Assembly: GCA_951213105.1 (NCBI GenBank)
Contig: OX578146.1
Coordinates: 53,028,775-53,092,774, forward strand
Length of the DNA: 64,000 nt
Direction of reading: 5' to 3'
Source: Amaurobius ferox
Lineage: Eukaryota; Arthropoda; Arachnida; Araneae; Amaurobiidae
Both the position numbers and the translations under genes were made by a program. Of the stretch, positions 11,628-22,073 are shown one piece after another (position 1 is the first letter of the stretch; each line of letters starts with the position of its first letter). The notes below the pieces were generated by a model, which was not told where the DNA came from, did no database searches, and worked only from the letters and a program-made list of their open reading frames with translations.

Positions 11628-12617
11628 TATATATATTATACAATATATATATATATTATACAAATAACATGAGTTATTGTTACAGAACCGTCTAGTGATA
11701 ATTAAAAAAAATGCCCATTCTTTGACGTACCTGTTATCCAAATTTTTCTTCATTACAAGCTTTAGAACTAATAGCGCCTTTTCCTGTAACATTGTTGACA
11801 TCGTTGCTGTAGTGCCGGCAATGCGATTTTAAAGAGACTGCCTTGTTTTTATAGAGCTGAGAAGTAAATATTATGCAAAAAAACACGAGTTATTGCCCCA
11901 AAACTATCTTGATAATTTTTTTAATAAATAAAGAGCACATTTTTAGAAGTACCTGTTGTCCAAATCTGTCTGAAGAGTTACTTTTATGTTAACAGCCTTG
12001 TATACAGATATAATAACTATCATTTCTCTGTGAAACATGCTGTGCATGATCTTAAATATATTTAAGAACATGGCTCATGTTGTGTCATTGAAATATCATG
12101 TGAAGTGCACCATAATGAAATTCTCTAGTTTAAAAATATCAAATACTTGCTTGCTTACGAGGAAATCTTTTAAATCATCTTAAGTTGGTTCTTTCATGAG
12201 GTAACTAACATTAATGATTGGGCACTCTATCAATTAAAATGTTATAATATTGATATGGTATCACAGGAGCAATCACAAAAGTTATATTTTTTATTAGTGA
12301 GAAAATGTAACAATTGTCTTATAGTATAGTATCTCTATTAAAAAACAGTAGCTGACACCGTCGCTGTTTGACAAATTTAGCGTTTCTCAAGATTCTCTGT
12401 CACATAGCGCAAAATCTATAGCATACAAAAATATGGAATTTGGTACATTTGTAGAGAAATAGTAGGGAAACACACTGATATAAAGCATTTTTTGATTTAA
12501 AATTTAGTTTAGGAAATATTTAATGTCAAAGTTAAAGGAAGAACTTTTGAGCTGCGAGTTTGCATCCTGGACAAACTAGCAATAGTAAGACCTTGAATTT
12601 TTGGTGATATGTACCTA
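11628..12617 (+). repeat. 5' pseudo-LTR of the permuted Penelope-like element
   Basis: It matches 15620-16612 almost base for base and ends TATGTACCTA just before the coding frame. A diverged direct duplication is visible inside and just upstream: the block around 11550-11760 (GGCAATATGATTTT, ATAGAGCTGA, GAGTTATTG, GTACCTGTTATCCAAAT) recurs at 11817-11965. The true left edge may therefore lie upstream of 11628. I looked for a hammerhead ribozyme core (CTGANGA then GAAA) and did not find a convincing one on either strand. Confidence 0.85.
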
Positions 12618-12621
12618 AACT

Positions 12622-15087
12622 TTGTATGTATGTAAACTTTGTCCTATGGTAAATCCTTCTCAAATCTGTAATAACCACAAATATCGTATAATATGCAAGT
12701 CTTATAACTGCATATATTGTATAAAATGCAAGATATGCGGTTTAAAATATATAGGACAAACTAAAAATCAAATTAACGTAAGAATCAACCTACATAGAAG
12801 CCAGATATATAAATTGCAAAAAGACCCTTCTTTTGATACATCTATGGAAATTCGTCACTTCAGTGATCATGGTATTGAGGCAATGCAATTGACTATATTG
12901 GATATAGTAGTCAACCTTAAAGAACGCCTTTGGTGGGAGAGTTATTATATTCACCATTTCAACACTCTTTATCCTTACGGTCTGAATTCCATGTTATATA
13001 ATAACAATTATAATTTCGAATATATAAAAAAACACGACTCTAATGTTGTAATCAATAATCAGAAACATTACCACCTAAATGAAAATTTAAAACGTAATAA
13101 ACGTGGTGGAAGAAAAATAAAATTAAAACTCTCTGACACAATACAAAATCTTATGATTTTTGCTCGAAAATGTGCTGATAGTGAGACAATACAACATACA
13201 TGGATTAAAAATTGCATTTATGGAGTCAGAAATAGATTTTTGAGAGATATCTGGGATTTTTGTAATAGTGACGTTTTTAAGGAACTTTTTTCACAAAACT
13301 TTTATATTGCTGCTATATTCTTAGATTACATTAAATTACGCGCAAAATACTTAAATTTAATCAAAAACAAACCTGTTTATATCAATAAAGAATATCTCAT
13401 TATTAATTACAAGAATAAAAATTTCGATAAAGTAAATATTTCATCTTATATAAATAAATTTCAAGATAAGTTTCCTATTTCTAATACACACATTAAAATC
13501 GCTTATAAATATGCTAAACCTTTATGCAGAGATTTCTATAACTATAACACAGTATGTAGAAAGGTATTTTACGATCCACAGCTTTGTTCCTGTACAGAAT
13601 ATTCCAATTTTATCGACAGTCATCATGGTCACGTTATTTCTGGTGATCTTGATCTTTTACAGACATCATCGTTGAAACCCTTCTTCAAACTCGGCACTAA
13701 ATTTCGCATAGCCGAGTTTCGCTCTATTGGTAGTACACTTATGCAAGATATGGACAGATTCATTTATCGATGTGCAGTGAAATACAGTGTACCCACTTCC
13801 ATATATAGTGAGTGGAAATCGGATGTATTGGATGCCTTTTTTAAAACATATAATAACAATAACATTGGAAAGAAAGAAGTTGTAAAAAACTACAATAGAA
13901 ATGAATTGATAACTTTGCAGAAGAAATTCGTAATTACATATGTTGATAAAGTTACATCAAATTATGCATTTACATGTCAACATCTTTATAATAAATTACT
14001 GATTGCATGTTACCGGGATCGTGATGTATATAGACCTTTACAACTTTCACAGAACGAAATAGAAAACCGTATAAGGGCCTTTTATAAATCTGTGGGTTAC
14101 ACATTAAAATCTATTAAATTTCCTTATGTTACTTTAATACCAAAACTGCATAAAAATCCAGTGAAATTCCGCCCCATTACTAATGGTTATAAAACTTACT
14201 TAACAATAGCAAATAAAAAACTTCTATCTATCTTAAAAGAAGTTATGATTAAAATAAAAAATAATGGTGTTTATTTTATAAGTAATAGTCTTGAAGTAAT
14301 AGAAAAAATTAAAACCATATCTGAAGATTTACATTATAAAAGTTATGATTTTAATGATTTGTTCAGTAATATAGATATTAAAGATCTTTTTGCCATTTTG
14401 ATGGAAGTCTACGAAAAATATAATATGCAAAAACTTATTACTCTAGGTAAATTTAAAACTTTGGTTAATCTTGTACTATTTGAAACCGTCTTATACGATG
14501 GTACTAATTTCTACAAACAGCTCCATGGTATACCCATGGGAGGTGGTTGTTCCTCTATTCTCGCCGACATTTACCTCAATAAATATGAGGAGGGCACACA
14601 CATTTTAAACGAATTACTGTTCATACGTTACGTTGACGACATCCTTTTTGCCTATAAAGTAAAAAATTTTATATTGGATTTTGGATTTTATCCAAAAAGT
14701 TTAACTTTAACAGAAACACCATACAACCCTGATGAAAGTCTTAATTTTCTTGATTTATCTCTGTACAAACTTCCTGATAGATCAACTGGATTTCGCCTCT
14801 ACGATAAACGTAGAGATTTTAAATTTGTTATAAATTTCATTGTTCCTTGGTATTCATGCTTGCATAGGAATGTATACAGAAACATAATTTTGAACCAACT
14901 TTTGCGAAGCAAAAGAATCAACAGTAATGTTAATGATCGCTACAATAGCGATATTAACTTCCTCCATGGTGCAATTGCACAAGGCTTTCCGAAGCGTTTT
15001 CTGTGTAACATTATATGCAAATTTTATGATATAACCGTAACTGAGAGCTACCACATATATTTGGATGCCGAACCTCCCGTGTGTTGA
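12622..15087 (+). CDS. GIY-YIG endonuclease - reverse transcriptase polyprotein of a permuted Penelope-like element
   Basis: The product would nick target DNA and prime reverse transcription of the element RNA. GIY-YIG part, residues ~25-122: the CIYCIKC strand (30-36), YIG at 43-45, arginine 54, histidine 58 and glutamate 106 in an RLWWESYYI block, ending PYGLN. Cysteine pairs C4/C7 and C36/C39 look metal-binding. RT part, ~500-740: PKLHKNP with FRPITNG (516-521), the YDFNDLFSNI block (575-584, aspartates for motif A), GIPMGGG (636-642) and YVDD (670-673, motif C). Residues 150-490 are a lysine-rich connector with no recognised domain. There is no internal stop. The start is uncertain: the frame opens with TTG at 12622 right after a TAA, while the first ATG (12646) would lose the C4/C7 pair, so a non-ATG start or an upstream splice or shift is possible. 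The frame ends with TGA. Confidence 0.93.
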   Translation: MYVCKLCPMVNPSQICNNHKYRIICKSYNCIYCIKCKICGLKYIGQTKNQINVRINLHRSQIYKLQKDPSFDTSMEIRHFSDHGIEAMQLTILDIVVNLKERLWWESYYIHHFNTLYPYGLNSMLYNNNYNFEYIKKHDSNVVINNQKHYHLNENLKRNKRGGRKIKLKLSDTIQNLMIFARKCADSETIQHTWIKNCIYGVRNRFLRDIWDFCNSDVFKELFSQNFYIAAIFLDYIKLRAKYLNLIKNKPVYINKEYLIINYKNKNFDKVNISSYINKFQDKFPISNTHIKIAYKYAKPLCRDFYNYNTVCRKVFYDPQLCSCTEYSNFIDSHHGHVISGDLDLLQTSSLKPFFKLGTKFRIAEFRSIGSTLMQDMDRFIYRCAVKYSVPTSIYSEWKSDVLDAFFKTYNNNNIGKKEVVKNYNRNELITLQKKFVITYVDKVTSNYAFTCQHLYNKLLIACYRDRDVYRPLQLSQNEIENRIRAFYKSVGYTLKSIKFPYVTLIPKLHKNPVKFRPITNGYKTYLTIANKKLLSILKEVMIKIKNNGVYFISNSLEVIEKIKTISEDLHYKSYDFNDLFSNIDIKDLFAILMEVYEKYNMQKLITLGKFKTLVNLVLFETVLYDGTNFYKQLHGIPMGGGCSSILADIYLNKYEEGTHILNELLFIRYVDDILFAYKVKNFILDFGFYPKSLTLTETPYNPDESLNFLDLSLYKLPDRSTGFRLYDKRRDFKFVINFIVPWYSCLHRNVYRNIILNQLLRSKRINSNVNDRYNSDINFLHGAIAQGFPKRFLCNIICKFYDITVTESYHIYLDAEPPVC

Positions 15088-15619
15088 TCACGTTAGGGAG
15101 TCTGTGCCATCTTTACACAAGTTAAGAATGAGTACATTCTTATATAATAGATAATGTCTAGCAGATGTATTGGTGCTGGATTCGTCATGGTGGATAGTGG
15201 GTATGGTATGGTATCTGCTTTGATCATTAAAATCTATATGTTTGGATTCTTATTGCCTTTAGTTTAGTGAGAGTAGACATATTACAGTTTTTAAAATACG
15301 TGTCTTCTGGGTACTCCACACTTACATGATCTGTAACCTACTTTTTAAAATTCTTTTTAAATCCTTTTGAAATTTTGATACTTCGGTATTCATCTTTGTG
15401 CAATATATCGGCTACCGGGAGTGTTGTCTAGACGCAAGCTGGCTTAACTGGGGAGTGGGGGTCACCCCCCCCCCCCCGGCCATTCTTTGATATATTGCTT
15501 TCTTTCATTTTTATACTTTTCTGGTATGATATTAAAATCCACATTGTAGTGCAGCATAGCGCCTTATTCGTGTGATTTTCTGGAATTTTGTATCTTTCAC
15601 TCATTTATACATATTTATT

Positions 15620-16612
15620 TATATATATTATACAATATATATATATATATTATACAAATAACATGAGTTATTGCTACAGAACCGTCTACTGATAATTTTT
15701 AAAAAATGCCAATTCTTTGACGTACCTGTTATCCAAATTTTTCTTCCTTACAAGCTTTAGAACTAATAGCACCTTTTCCTGTAACATTGTTGACATCGTT
15801 GCTGTAGTGCCGGCAATGCGATTTTAAAGAGACTGCCTTGTTTTTATAGAGCTGAGAAGTAAATATTATGCAAAAAAACACGAGTTATTGCTCCAAAACT
15901 ATCTTGATAATTTTTTTAATAAATAAAGAGCACATTTTTAGAAGTACCTGTTGTCCAAATCTGTCTGAAGAGTTACTTTTATGTTAACAGCCTTGTATAC
16001 AGATATAATAACTATCATTTCTCTGTGAAACATGCTGTGCATGATCTTAAATATATTTAAGAACATGGCTCATGTTGTGTCATTGAAATATCATGTGAAG
16101 TGCACCATAATGAAATTCTCTAGTTTAAAAATATCAAATACTTGCTTGCTTACGAGGAAATCTTTTAAATCATCTTAAGTTGGTTCTTTCATGAGGTAAC
16201 TAACATTAATGATTGGGCACTCTATCAATTAAAATGTTATAATATTGATATGGTATCACAGGAGCAATCACAAAAGTAATATTTTTTATTAGTGAGATAA
16301 TGTAACAATTGTCTTATAGTATAGTATCTCTATTAAAAAACAGTAGCTGACACCGTCGCTGTTTGACAAATTTAGCGTTTCTCAAGATTCTCTGTCACAT
16401 AGCGCAAAATCTATAGCATACAAAAATATGGAATTTGGTACATTTGTAGAGAAATAGTAGGGAAACACACTGATATAAAGCATTTTTTGATTTAAAATTT
16501 AGTTTAGGAAATATTTAATGTCAAAGTTAAAGGAAGAACTTTTGAGCTGCGAGTTTGCATCCTGGACAAACTAGCAATAGCAAGACCTTGAATTTTTGGT
16601 GGTATGTACCTA
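15620..16612 (+). repeat. 3' pseudo-LTR of the permuted Penelope-like element
   Basis: Near-identical direct repeat of 11628-12617, beginning in a TATATA tract and ending TATGTACCTA. The sequences diverge at once after this word on both sides, which fixes the right border. Confidence 0.85.
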
Positions 16613-16937
16613 CATAGTTGAATCTTTGCAGGACAAAGCCCTTTCTATAAAATTTCGATTTAGCTAATGAGTTATTTAAATTTTTATGCAAAAATTTCTT
16701 CTTTACGGATGGAAATTTGAAACTATTGTTGTCATGAACATTACAATTTTATTGTTATATTTCACAACAATTATATGTTTCATTGTTGTAAATCTCTCTA
16801 TAATGAAAATGAAACACGATATTTTGTAACTGTATTATGAACAAATGGCAAAACAGTTATGAAATTTTGCCGTTTGTTCATAATAAAGTAAACAATCATT
16901 CTTAATAGCAGGCAGCATGAAATAGATTGTGATGCAG

Positions 16938-17500
16938 GCTCACCGAGCAGCAGGAAGTAGGAGACGAAGCCTCCTAACTTCCTAACTCATAAAATGAGTT
17001 TCGAAGTTAGGGAGCTGGGAGCTGAATATTGACGAAATTGTTCACAAAACAAGTTAAGGTGAGTGCCAGCTAATAGGGGGGGGGGAGGGGGGTTTGAAGC
17101 CCCAATGGGTGCGGCATACTCCGATTAATGAGTGGCAGGAATGGAGGGTGGAATCTTGAAGTTTTATGAGTGTCACACAAGCACAGGACATACAGGCAGT
17201 TGAGTACACTGGCCGGATTGAAAAAACTCACAAAGCGAGCTCCAGGGCTGGAGAATGTCAGTTAACAAGGGATGGTCTGTATAACACCATGAAGACGTAT
17301 GCCATGAAGATGTATAACGTCATGAGCAGTAAAGTGTTCATGAAGCGAGCATTAGTGAGTAAAAGACTAAGCCTACTGACTCATGAAGCGAGTCATGGGT
17401 GTTGGCTAGCATAGCAAGCAAGGAGTGAAAGCGTCAGAGAAAACAGAACATATAAAGGTCATGTGAGCCGCCCGGATTGAAATAGCTCACAAAGTGAGTT
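16938..17500. repeat. Cluster of short hairpins of recurring CTCA-loop-GAG design
   Basis: At least five hairpins share a CTC...GAG stem: 16938-16948 (GCTC ACC GAGC), 16971-17014 (a two-level stem with CTCCTAACTTC outside and AACTCAT/ATGAGTT inside), 17227-17239, 17377-17395 (TGACTC/GAGTCA) and 17484-17500 (AGCTCAC/GTGAGTT). Stem bases change on both sides together (G-C, A-T). A ~55-bp unit starting CCGGATTGAAA (17213) is repeated at 17472. The 82-codon frame at 17166-17414 looks like chance, because the repeats drive its sequence. The family is unknown to me. Confidence 0.55.
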
Positions 17501-17845
17501 CCAGGACTGGTGAATGTTAGGTAATAAATTACAATTGTAGATTTTGATAGAAATATACTTATACTTTGTTATGAAATTTATACTTAGGACTACATAAAAA
17601 GCTAAAGCTAGTCCTTTTTCATCATTTGAATAATTAAAATAAAAATTGCTGTTATAATAATTTATTAATAGTTCACCCTTGTATATTTATACAGGAGGGG
17701 AGGGGGTGATGTCAGTCGCCTTCACGTGGTGCCCCCTGTTATTATAAAACGACTGACTCTTGTCACTGTGCAGCCTTCTCTTGTCTTTCAACGTCAGGTA
17801 CATCTTGCTGCTGTTTTTCTAAAAAGTCTTTTTTAAGGTCTGGAC

Positions 17846-18485
17846 ATGGCTGGGTATAAGTTTAAGGTACTTTTCTGGAATGCAGGTGGTTTTACCTTTG
17901 ACAAGTTCTCTGAACTCAAGCTTACTGTTTTTAACCATAATATTGACATCATGGGCATTGTGGAGAGTGGTGCATCTACAAATAATTTGAATTTTTACCG
18001 TATCAAAGGATATCAATCCTTTAGCTTGGAACTCTCCCAACAAGTTGCCTCTGGTATCATTGTCTATGTTAAAGATTCATACATTGCTAACATGACTGTG
18101 AGGCATACTATGACTACAATACACAAACTAGAAGCTGTGGAAATAAAAGTTTGGAGGAATTCACAGCATTATCATATCCTTTTCTTGTGTAATCCTTCTA
18201 ACAATTGCCTAAATCTTGACTGTCTCAACAATTGCTGGAATCGATACTCAGTTTTACTTTGAGATTTTAATGCCCATTCCAGGAGATGGGGGTATGAATT
18301 ACTAATGCAGCAGGTCGTATACTTGAAAATTTTATAGACTCTTCTCAGGCAGATTACATTGAAAACTCTGAAAGACTCCCGACTTTTCTATCTTACAGGG
18401 GAGCAACCTCTCATCCTGATTTACTGATTATGCACACAGGCCTTACAAGGTATACTACTCATACCCTGCTGCCAGTCCTGGTCAC
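17846..18485 (+). pseudogene. LINE APE-type endonuclease domain
   Basis: It starts at ATG 17846 with KVLFWNAGGF, the first metal-binding strand of exonuclease-endonuclease-phosphatase domains. IMGIVESGAS follows (catalytic glutamate), then GIIVYVKDS. After a TGA at 18260-18262 the same frame continues with DFNAHSRRWGYE (active-site Asp and Asn), TNAAGRILENFI and SHPDLLI (terminal Asp). The stop falls directly before the DFNAHS motif, where the family usually has glycine, so one base change explains it. A shift near 18300 is also likely. Confidence 0.82.
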
Positions 18486-18554
18486 AGACTACTTTTAACT
18501 ATTCTTGATATTGAGTGATATACTTTTAGAGAGCTCAGATTCCCTTGTTGGAAT

Positions 18555-20419
18555 TTGAGAAAGGCTAATTGGACTAAATTCCAACATTTGACGGACTCTC
18601 TTATGACAGAATCTTTTATATCTGGTAATATCGACAGGGTTGTTGGTAACTTTACTGAAATTATTTTGACCTGTGCAAAAAATTGCATCCCTAGAGGTCA
18701 TGTGAAGAGATATTCTCCCTTCTGGAATGACAACTTACAGACCCTCAAAGAAAACCATGATGCTGCCAGGCTTAGAGCGGAGGCTACTGCTCAAATGTCT
18801 GATTGTATTGAACTCCATAAAAGACAAGCCATTATTAAACGTGCAATCAAAGAGTCAAAACGCCTCACTTTCCAAAACTTCCTAGGGGGATTGGTTTATC
18901 GAAGGGATGGTCTAAAGGCCCACAATTTTCTTTCTAGAATCAACAACCAGGTGGAAAAAAGTAGAGAGCCAATTAAATTGACTAATAAATTGCTTACTTC
19001 TGACAGAGAAATTGCTAGGGCTTTTAATAAGCATTATGCAAGTATAAGCAATTTTCATCCTTCTGGAAGGATTAATAATAGGGATTTGGATTCTCCACAG
19101 TTGTGTTTAACCCCTGAGTTGGATGGTATATTCAACTCCTGTTTTTCCTTATGGGAACTCAGGTGTGGACTAAAGATCTTGCCTCGAGGTAAGAGTCCTG
19201 GACCGCATAAGATTTTGCCAGATTTTCTGGTGAATTTTAGTGAAAGTTCCTTAAATGTGCTGCTCGGGATAATTAATATGACTTGGACGAATGGCCTTCC
19301 AAGTGAATGGCGGAAGGCTGAAGTTATCCCAATTCTTAAGAACTATATAAAGATCCTAGTGCAATATCTAGTTACTGACCTATCTCCCTCAACAGTGCTG
19401 TTTGTAAATTGATGGAACGCTTGATTGCTTGCAGACTCAAATTCTATCTGAAAAATTATGATTGCCTCTCATCTAGATAGGCAGGCTTTAGGAAAAACAG
19501 GAACACTGTCGAACAGATAGCTAGACTGACACAAATGATTAAGGATGGGTTTCACTGCAAACAGAGTTCCGTGGCAATTTTTATTGATTTCCAAACTGTC
19601 TTTGATAGAGTGTGGAGAAAGGGACTATTGAAGAAAATTATGGACATGGGAATTTGTGGGAATATGTTTAGATGGATCAAGTCCTTTTTGGCCCAGAGAT
19701 TCATTAGAACCAGGTTTGGAGGTTCAGTCTCTTTATATAAACAGACTCGACAGGGACTCTCTCAGGGCTCAGTGTTGAGCCCGATCTTGTTTAATATCAT
19801 GATCAGAGATATAATATAGAGAGTTATGGATGTTGACAGGGAAGTTGAGGCCCTACTTTTCGCAGATGATTTGGTCCTATGGTCCTCAGGCAGAGACATG
19901 CAGCATATCCAACTTTGTTTGAACAAAGCTATTTTATTATGGACTGAAGAAAACGAAATTATTGTAAATATTAGCAAGACCAATTACCAGGTTTTTACCT
20001 TGAGTATGAAACCTCCTGATGTTAGTATGTTTTATGGATCCAATAAATTAATTAAAACGGCAAATGCTTTATACCTGGGGATCACTTTAGATCCTAGGCT
20101 AAGTTGGAATAGTCAAGCCAATTGAATGATTGACATTGGCAATTCCAGAATCAGGCTCTTTAAAAGGTTTGCGGGAGTAAGGAGGGGCACCTCACAGGAC
20201 TTACTCTGCACCACCTATAAGTCCTACATCAGACTTGCAGTCGAATATGGAGCTGAGCTACTGATACCTGCATCTGAAACTATCCAGAAGAAATTGGAGA
20301 TTGTACAAAATAATATCCTTAGACTTATTATTGGTGGGGCTTTTATCACCCTATTGAGGCCATGCAAATTCAGGCTGGTCTGGAACCATTGGTGGATCAG
20401 AGACAAAAAGCTGCCTTGA
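18555..20419 (+). pseudogene. LINE reverse transcriptase domain, broken
   Basis: 18555-19412 is the connector and RT start (GLPSEWRKAEVIPILK near 19300). 19535-19819 has AIFIDFQTVFDRVW (motif A aspartate) and RQGLSQGSVLSPILFNIM (motif B). 19826-20125 has ALLFADDLVLWS (FADD, motif C). 20126-20419 is the thumb (RLFKRFAG, TYKSYIRLAVEYGAELL). A TAG at 19478-19480 sits just before AGFRKNRNTVEQ; frame changes near 19400 and 20420 and an extra stop near 19817 also interrupt it. Catalytic aspartates are all kept, so the decay is by later mutation. Confidence 0.85.
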
Positions 20420-20536
20420 AACTTTCTGAAAAACTTTTGAGAACTGATGGTTTTTGGAAGGCATATACACCTGCCTAGACTAGGTTAAAAAATCAGAGAA
20501 CCTTTTTGAGTATGGCCAACGAGTTGGTAGATAGAT

Positions 20537-21177
20537 TTGATATTCTGGATGTTGAAAGGGAGCCTTTGTTTGGTCCTTCCACTTATCAGACATAACAATA
20601 AAGCTGATTTCCGCCTTGACCTTGTTCTTCCAGTGAGCAAGAATCTTTCTACGGATACTGAACTACGGATGGCTGCCCTTGCCACTATTGAAGAGCGATA
20701 CTCTTCATCAAATTGGTTACATATATACACTGATGGATCTGCTATGGATGCCATTAAAAATGCTGGTGCGGATGTGTATTCAAAATGTTTCAGGCTGAGC
20801 AAAGCTATAGGAGAATTCTGTAACAGCTACAATGGTGAGGTGGCAGCTGTGTTTTTGGCACTTGACGAAATTGGCAGGGGAAGAGAGTATAATATTATAA
20901 TCTTTATTGACTCACAGGCTACCATCAATTCACTCTCTTCAATCACACTTAGCAATATAAAAACTGTGTACCACTGTCAGATGGCTATTTATTAATGCTA
21001 TTCTGGAGGAGGGACGTCAAATCGTTCTGCAGTGGATCTCCAGCCACTGCGGTATCCCTGGTAATGACCTGGCAGACAAACAGGCTAAGGCTGGTTCAAA
21101 CTTACAGCAACCTTACCCCGACTTTGGACTATCACACTGTTAAAAGGCTTGTTAAACTAAAAATTGGCTCCTTATGA
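20537..21177 (+). pseudogene. LINE RNase H domain, broken
   Basis: IYTDGSAMD near 20727 supplies the first aspartate, NGEVAAVFLALDE near 20835 the glutamate and FIDSQATINSL near 20905 the second aspartate. After a frameshift near 20995, WISSHCGIPGNDLADKQAKAG gives the terminal His/Asp region. The order and spacing match type I RNase H domains in LINEs. Confidence 0.82.
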
Positions 21178-21222
21178 CAAAAATTTTACAAGGATTTTGC
21201 AAGGGGAAAGACTTGGGTTTCT

Positions 21223-21522
21223 TTGCTAAGGAAGTCTGCCCCGTTCTCCCTCCATAGAGCTGTGGGAGTGGCAAACTTCTGGTTCAAGAGTGGCCACGAC
21301 TTTCTACAGAAACATTTACATCATTTTGGCTTGTCGGATTCTCAGACATGCCCACTTTGTGGCCTTGGTGACATGACTGGTGACCACCTCTACAGTTGCC
21401 CTGGGCTTAGTGACATCGCAGATAGAAATTCTGTGGAGGATGACTTTTCGTTTCGTTCAAGACTTTACTGGACTGCCCAACAGAGACTGATGGTTGAAAA
21501 ACCAAGGTCCGGCATAGGATAA
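21223..21522 (+). pseudogene. LINE C-terminal zinc-binding tail
   Basis: VANFWFKSGHDFLQKHLHHFGL is followed by CPLCGLGDMTGDHLYSC, a C-x2-C-x7-8-H-x4-C pattern common at the C-terminus of RNase-H-bearing LINE proteins. The frame runs to a stop just before the A-rich tail of the element. Confidence 0.78.
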
Positions 21523-21533
21523 AATAAAATATA

Positions 21534-22073
21534 TATATTTATACTGAATTTTAAAACTTGTCTATTTTTCAGATTATATATTTTAGGAGGTAATTAGGCT
21601 ACTATTGCAAATTTTCAGACATACATATGCACCACTGAACAAGATACAACTGTACTTATACTTAAGCATGAAACTCATTTCATTTACTAATGAATGAAAA
21701 TAGTATAAGAGAAAAAGATGTGCATAAAATTAATTCTAGGTATAAAATTAATTTATGTACCCAAAATTGAAAGTTTTTTACAAAATAATACCAAATAATA
21801 GAAACATTAACTATAAAAATAATTCGCTTTTATGTGCAAAAGATTTTAAGAGAAACATTTGCACTTAAAGTGCAACATAAATGGTAGAGTGAAAAATGGT
21901 TTGAAGGTGAGAGATTAAAAATAACTATTATTATTACTGACAATTTTTCAATTTTATTTTAGAAACGGATGACAATGAATATTTACAAGTTTTTGAATAC
22001 ATTTTGTTGAATAAAGCATGGTAACAAATATTTTTTCAAGTAATCTAATTTGACAACATAAAGTATACAGATT
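21534..22073. other. Intergenic space and presumed 3' untranslated part of ALG8
   Basis: No coding sequence is seen. On the minus strand an AATAAA overlaps the ALG8 stop (plus 22073-22078) and another lies at 21953-21958, about 115 bases downstream of the stop; the latter is the more plausible poly(A) signal. Confidence 0.4.

Larger units (their letters stand above)
11628..16612 (+). mobile_element. Complete-looking permuted Penelope-like retroelement (Naiad-like) with direct terminal repeats
   Basis: A single long frame (12622-15087) encoding GIY-YIG nuclease followed by reverse transcriptase lies between two direct ~1-kb repeats (11628-12617 and 15620-16612), the pseudo-LTR arrangement common in Penelope-like elements. 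By eye the repeats differ at only about ten positions, mostly single substitutions, which suggests a recent insertion. The 3' repeat is separated from the stop codon by ~530 bp of non-coding sequence with a 13-C run at 15465-15477. Domain order is the reverse of standard Penelope elements and matches what is known for the Naiad/Chlamys clade of permuted Penelope-like elements. The left border sits in a TA-rich tract and is uncertain. Confidence 0.88.
17846..21533 (+). mobile_element. Decayed non-LTR retrotransposon (LINE) with endonuclease, RT, RNase H and zinc-binding tail
   Basis: The coding order is APE-type endonuclease, reverse transcriptase, RNase H and a C-terminal CxxC-H-C tail, as in RNase-H-bearing LINE clades of the I/Jockey supergroup. 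At least two in-frame stops and several frameshifts break it (18260, 19478, near 19820, 20124, 20420-20540, 20995, 21177). No separate gag-like first frame is visible upstream. The 3' end carries a short A-rich repeat (ATAAAATAAAATA, about 21520-21533) typical of LINE tails. Upstream, 17690-17845 may be the 5' untranslated part. Clade placement needs a tree. Confidence 0.85.

Noticed and set aside
11969..12010. CTGAAGAG in the pseudo-LTR as a hammerhead core
   Set aside because: A short GTTAC/GTTAAC stem can be drawn but no GAAA follows it; not convincing.
17166..17414. 82-codon frame as a small gene
   Set aside because: It overlaps the hairpin cluster; the repeated DNA words, not protein conservation, explain the repeated residues.
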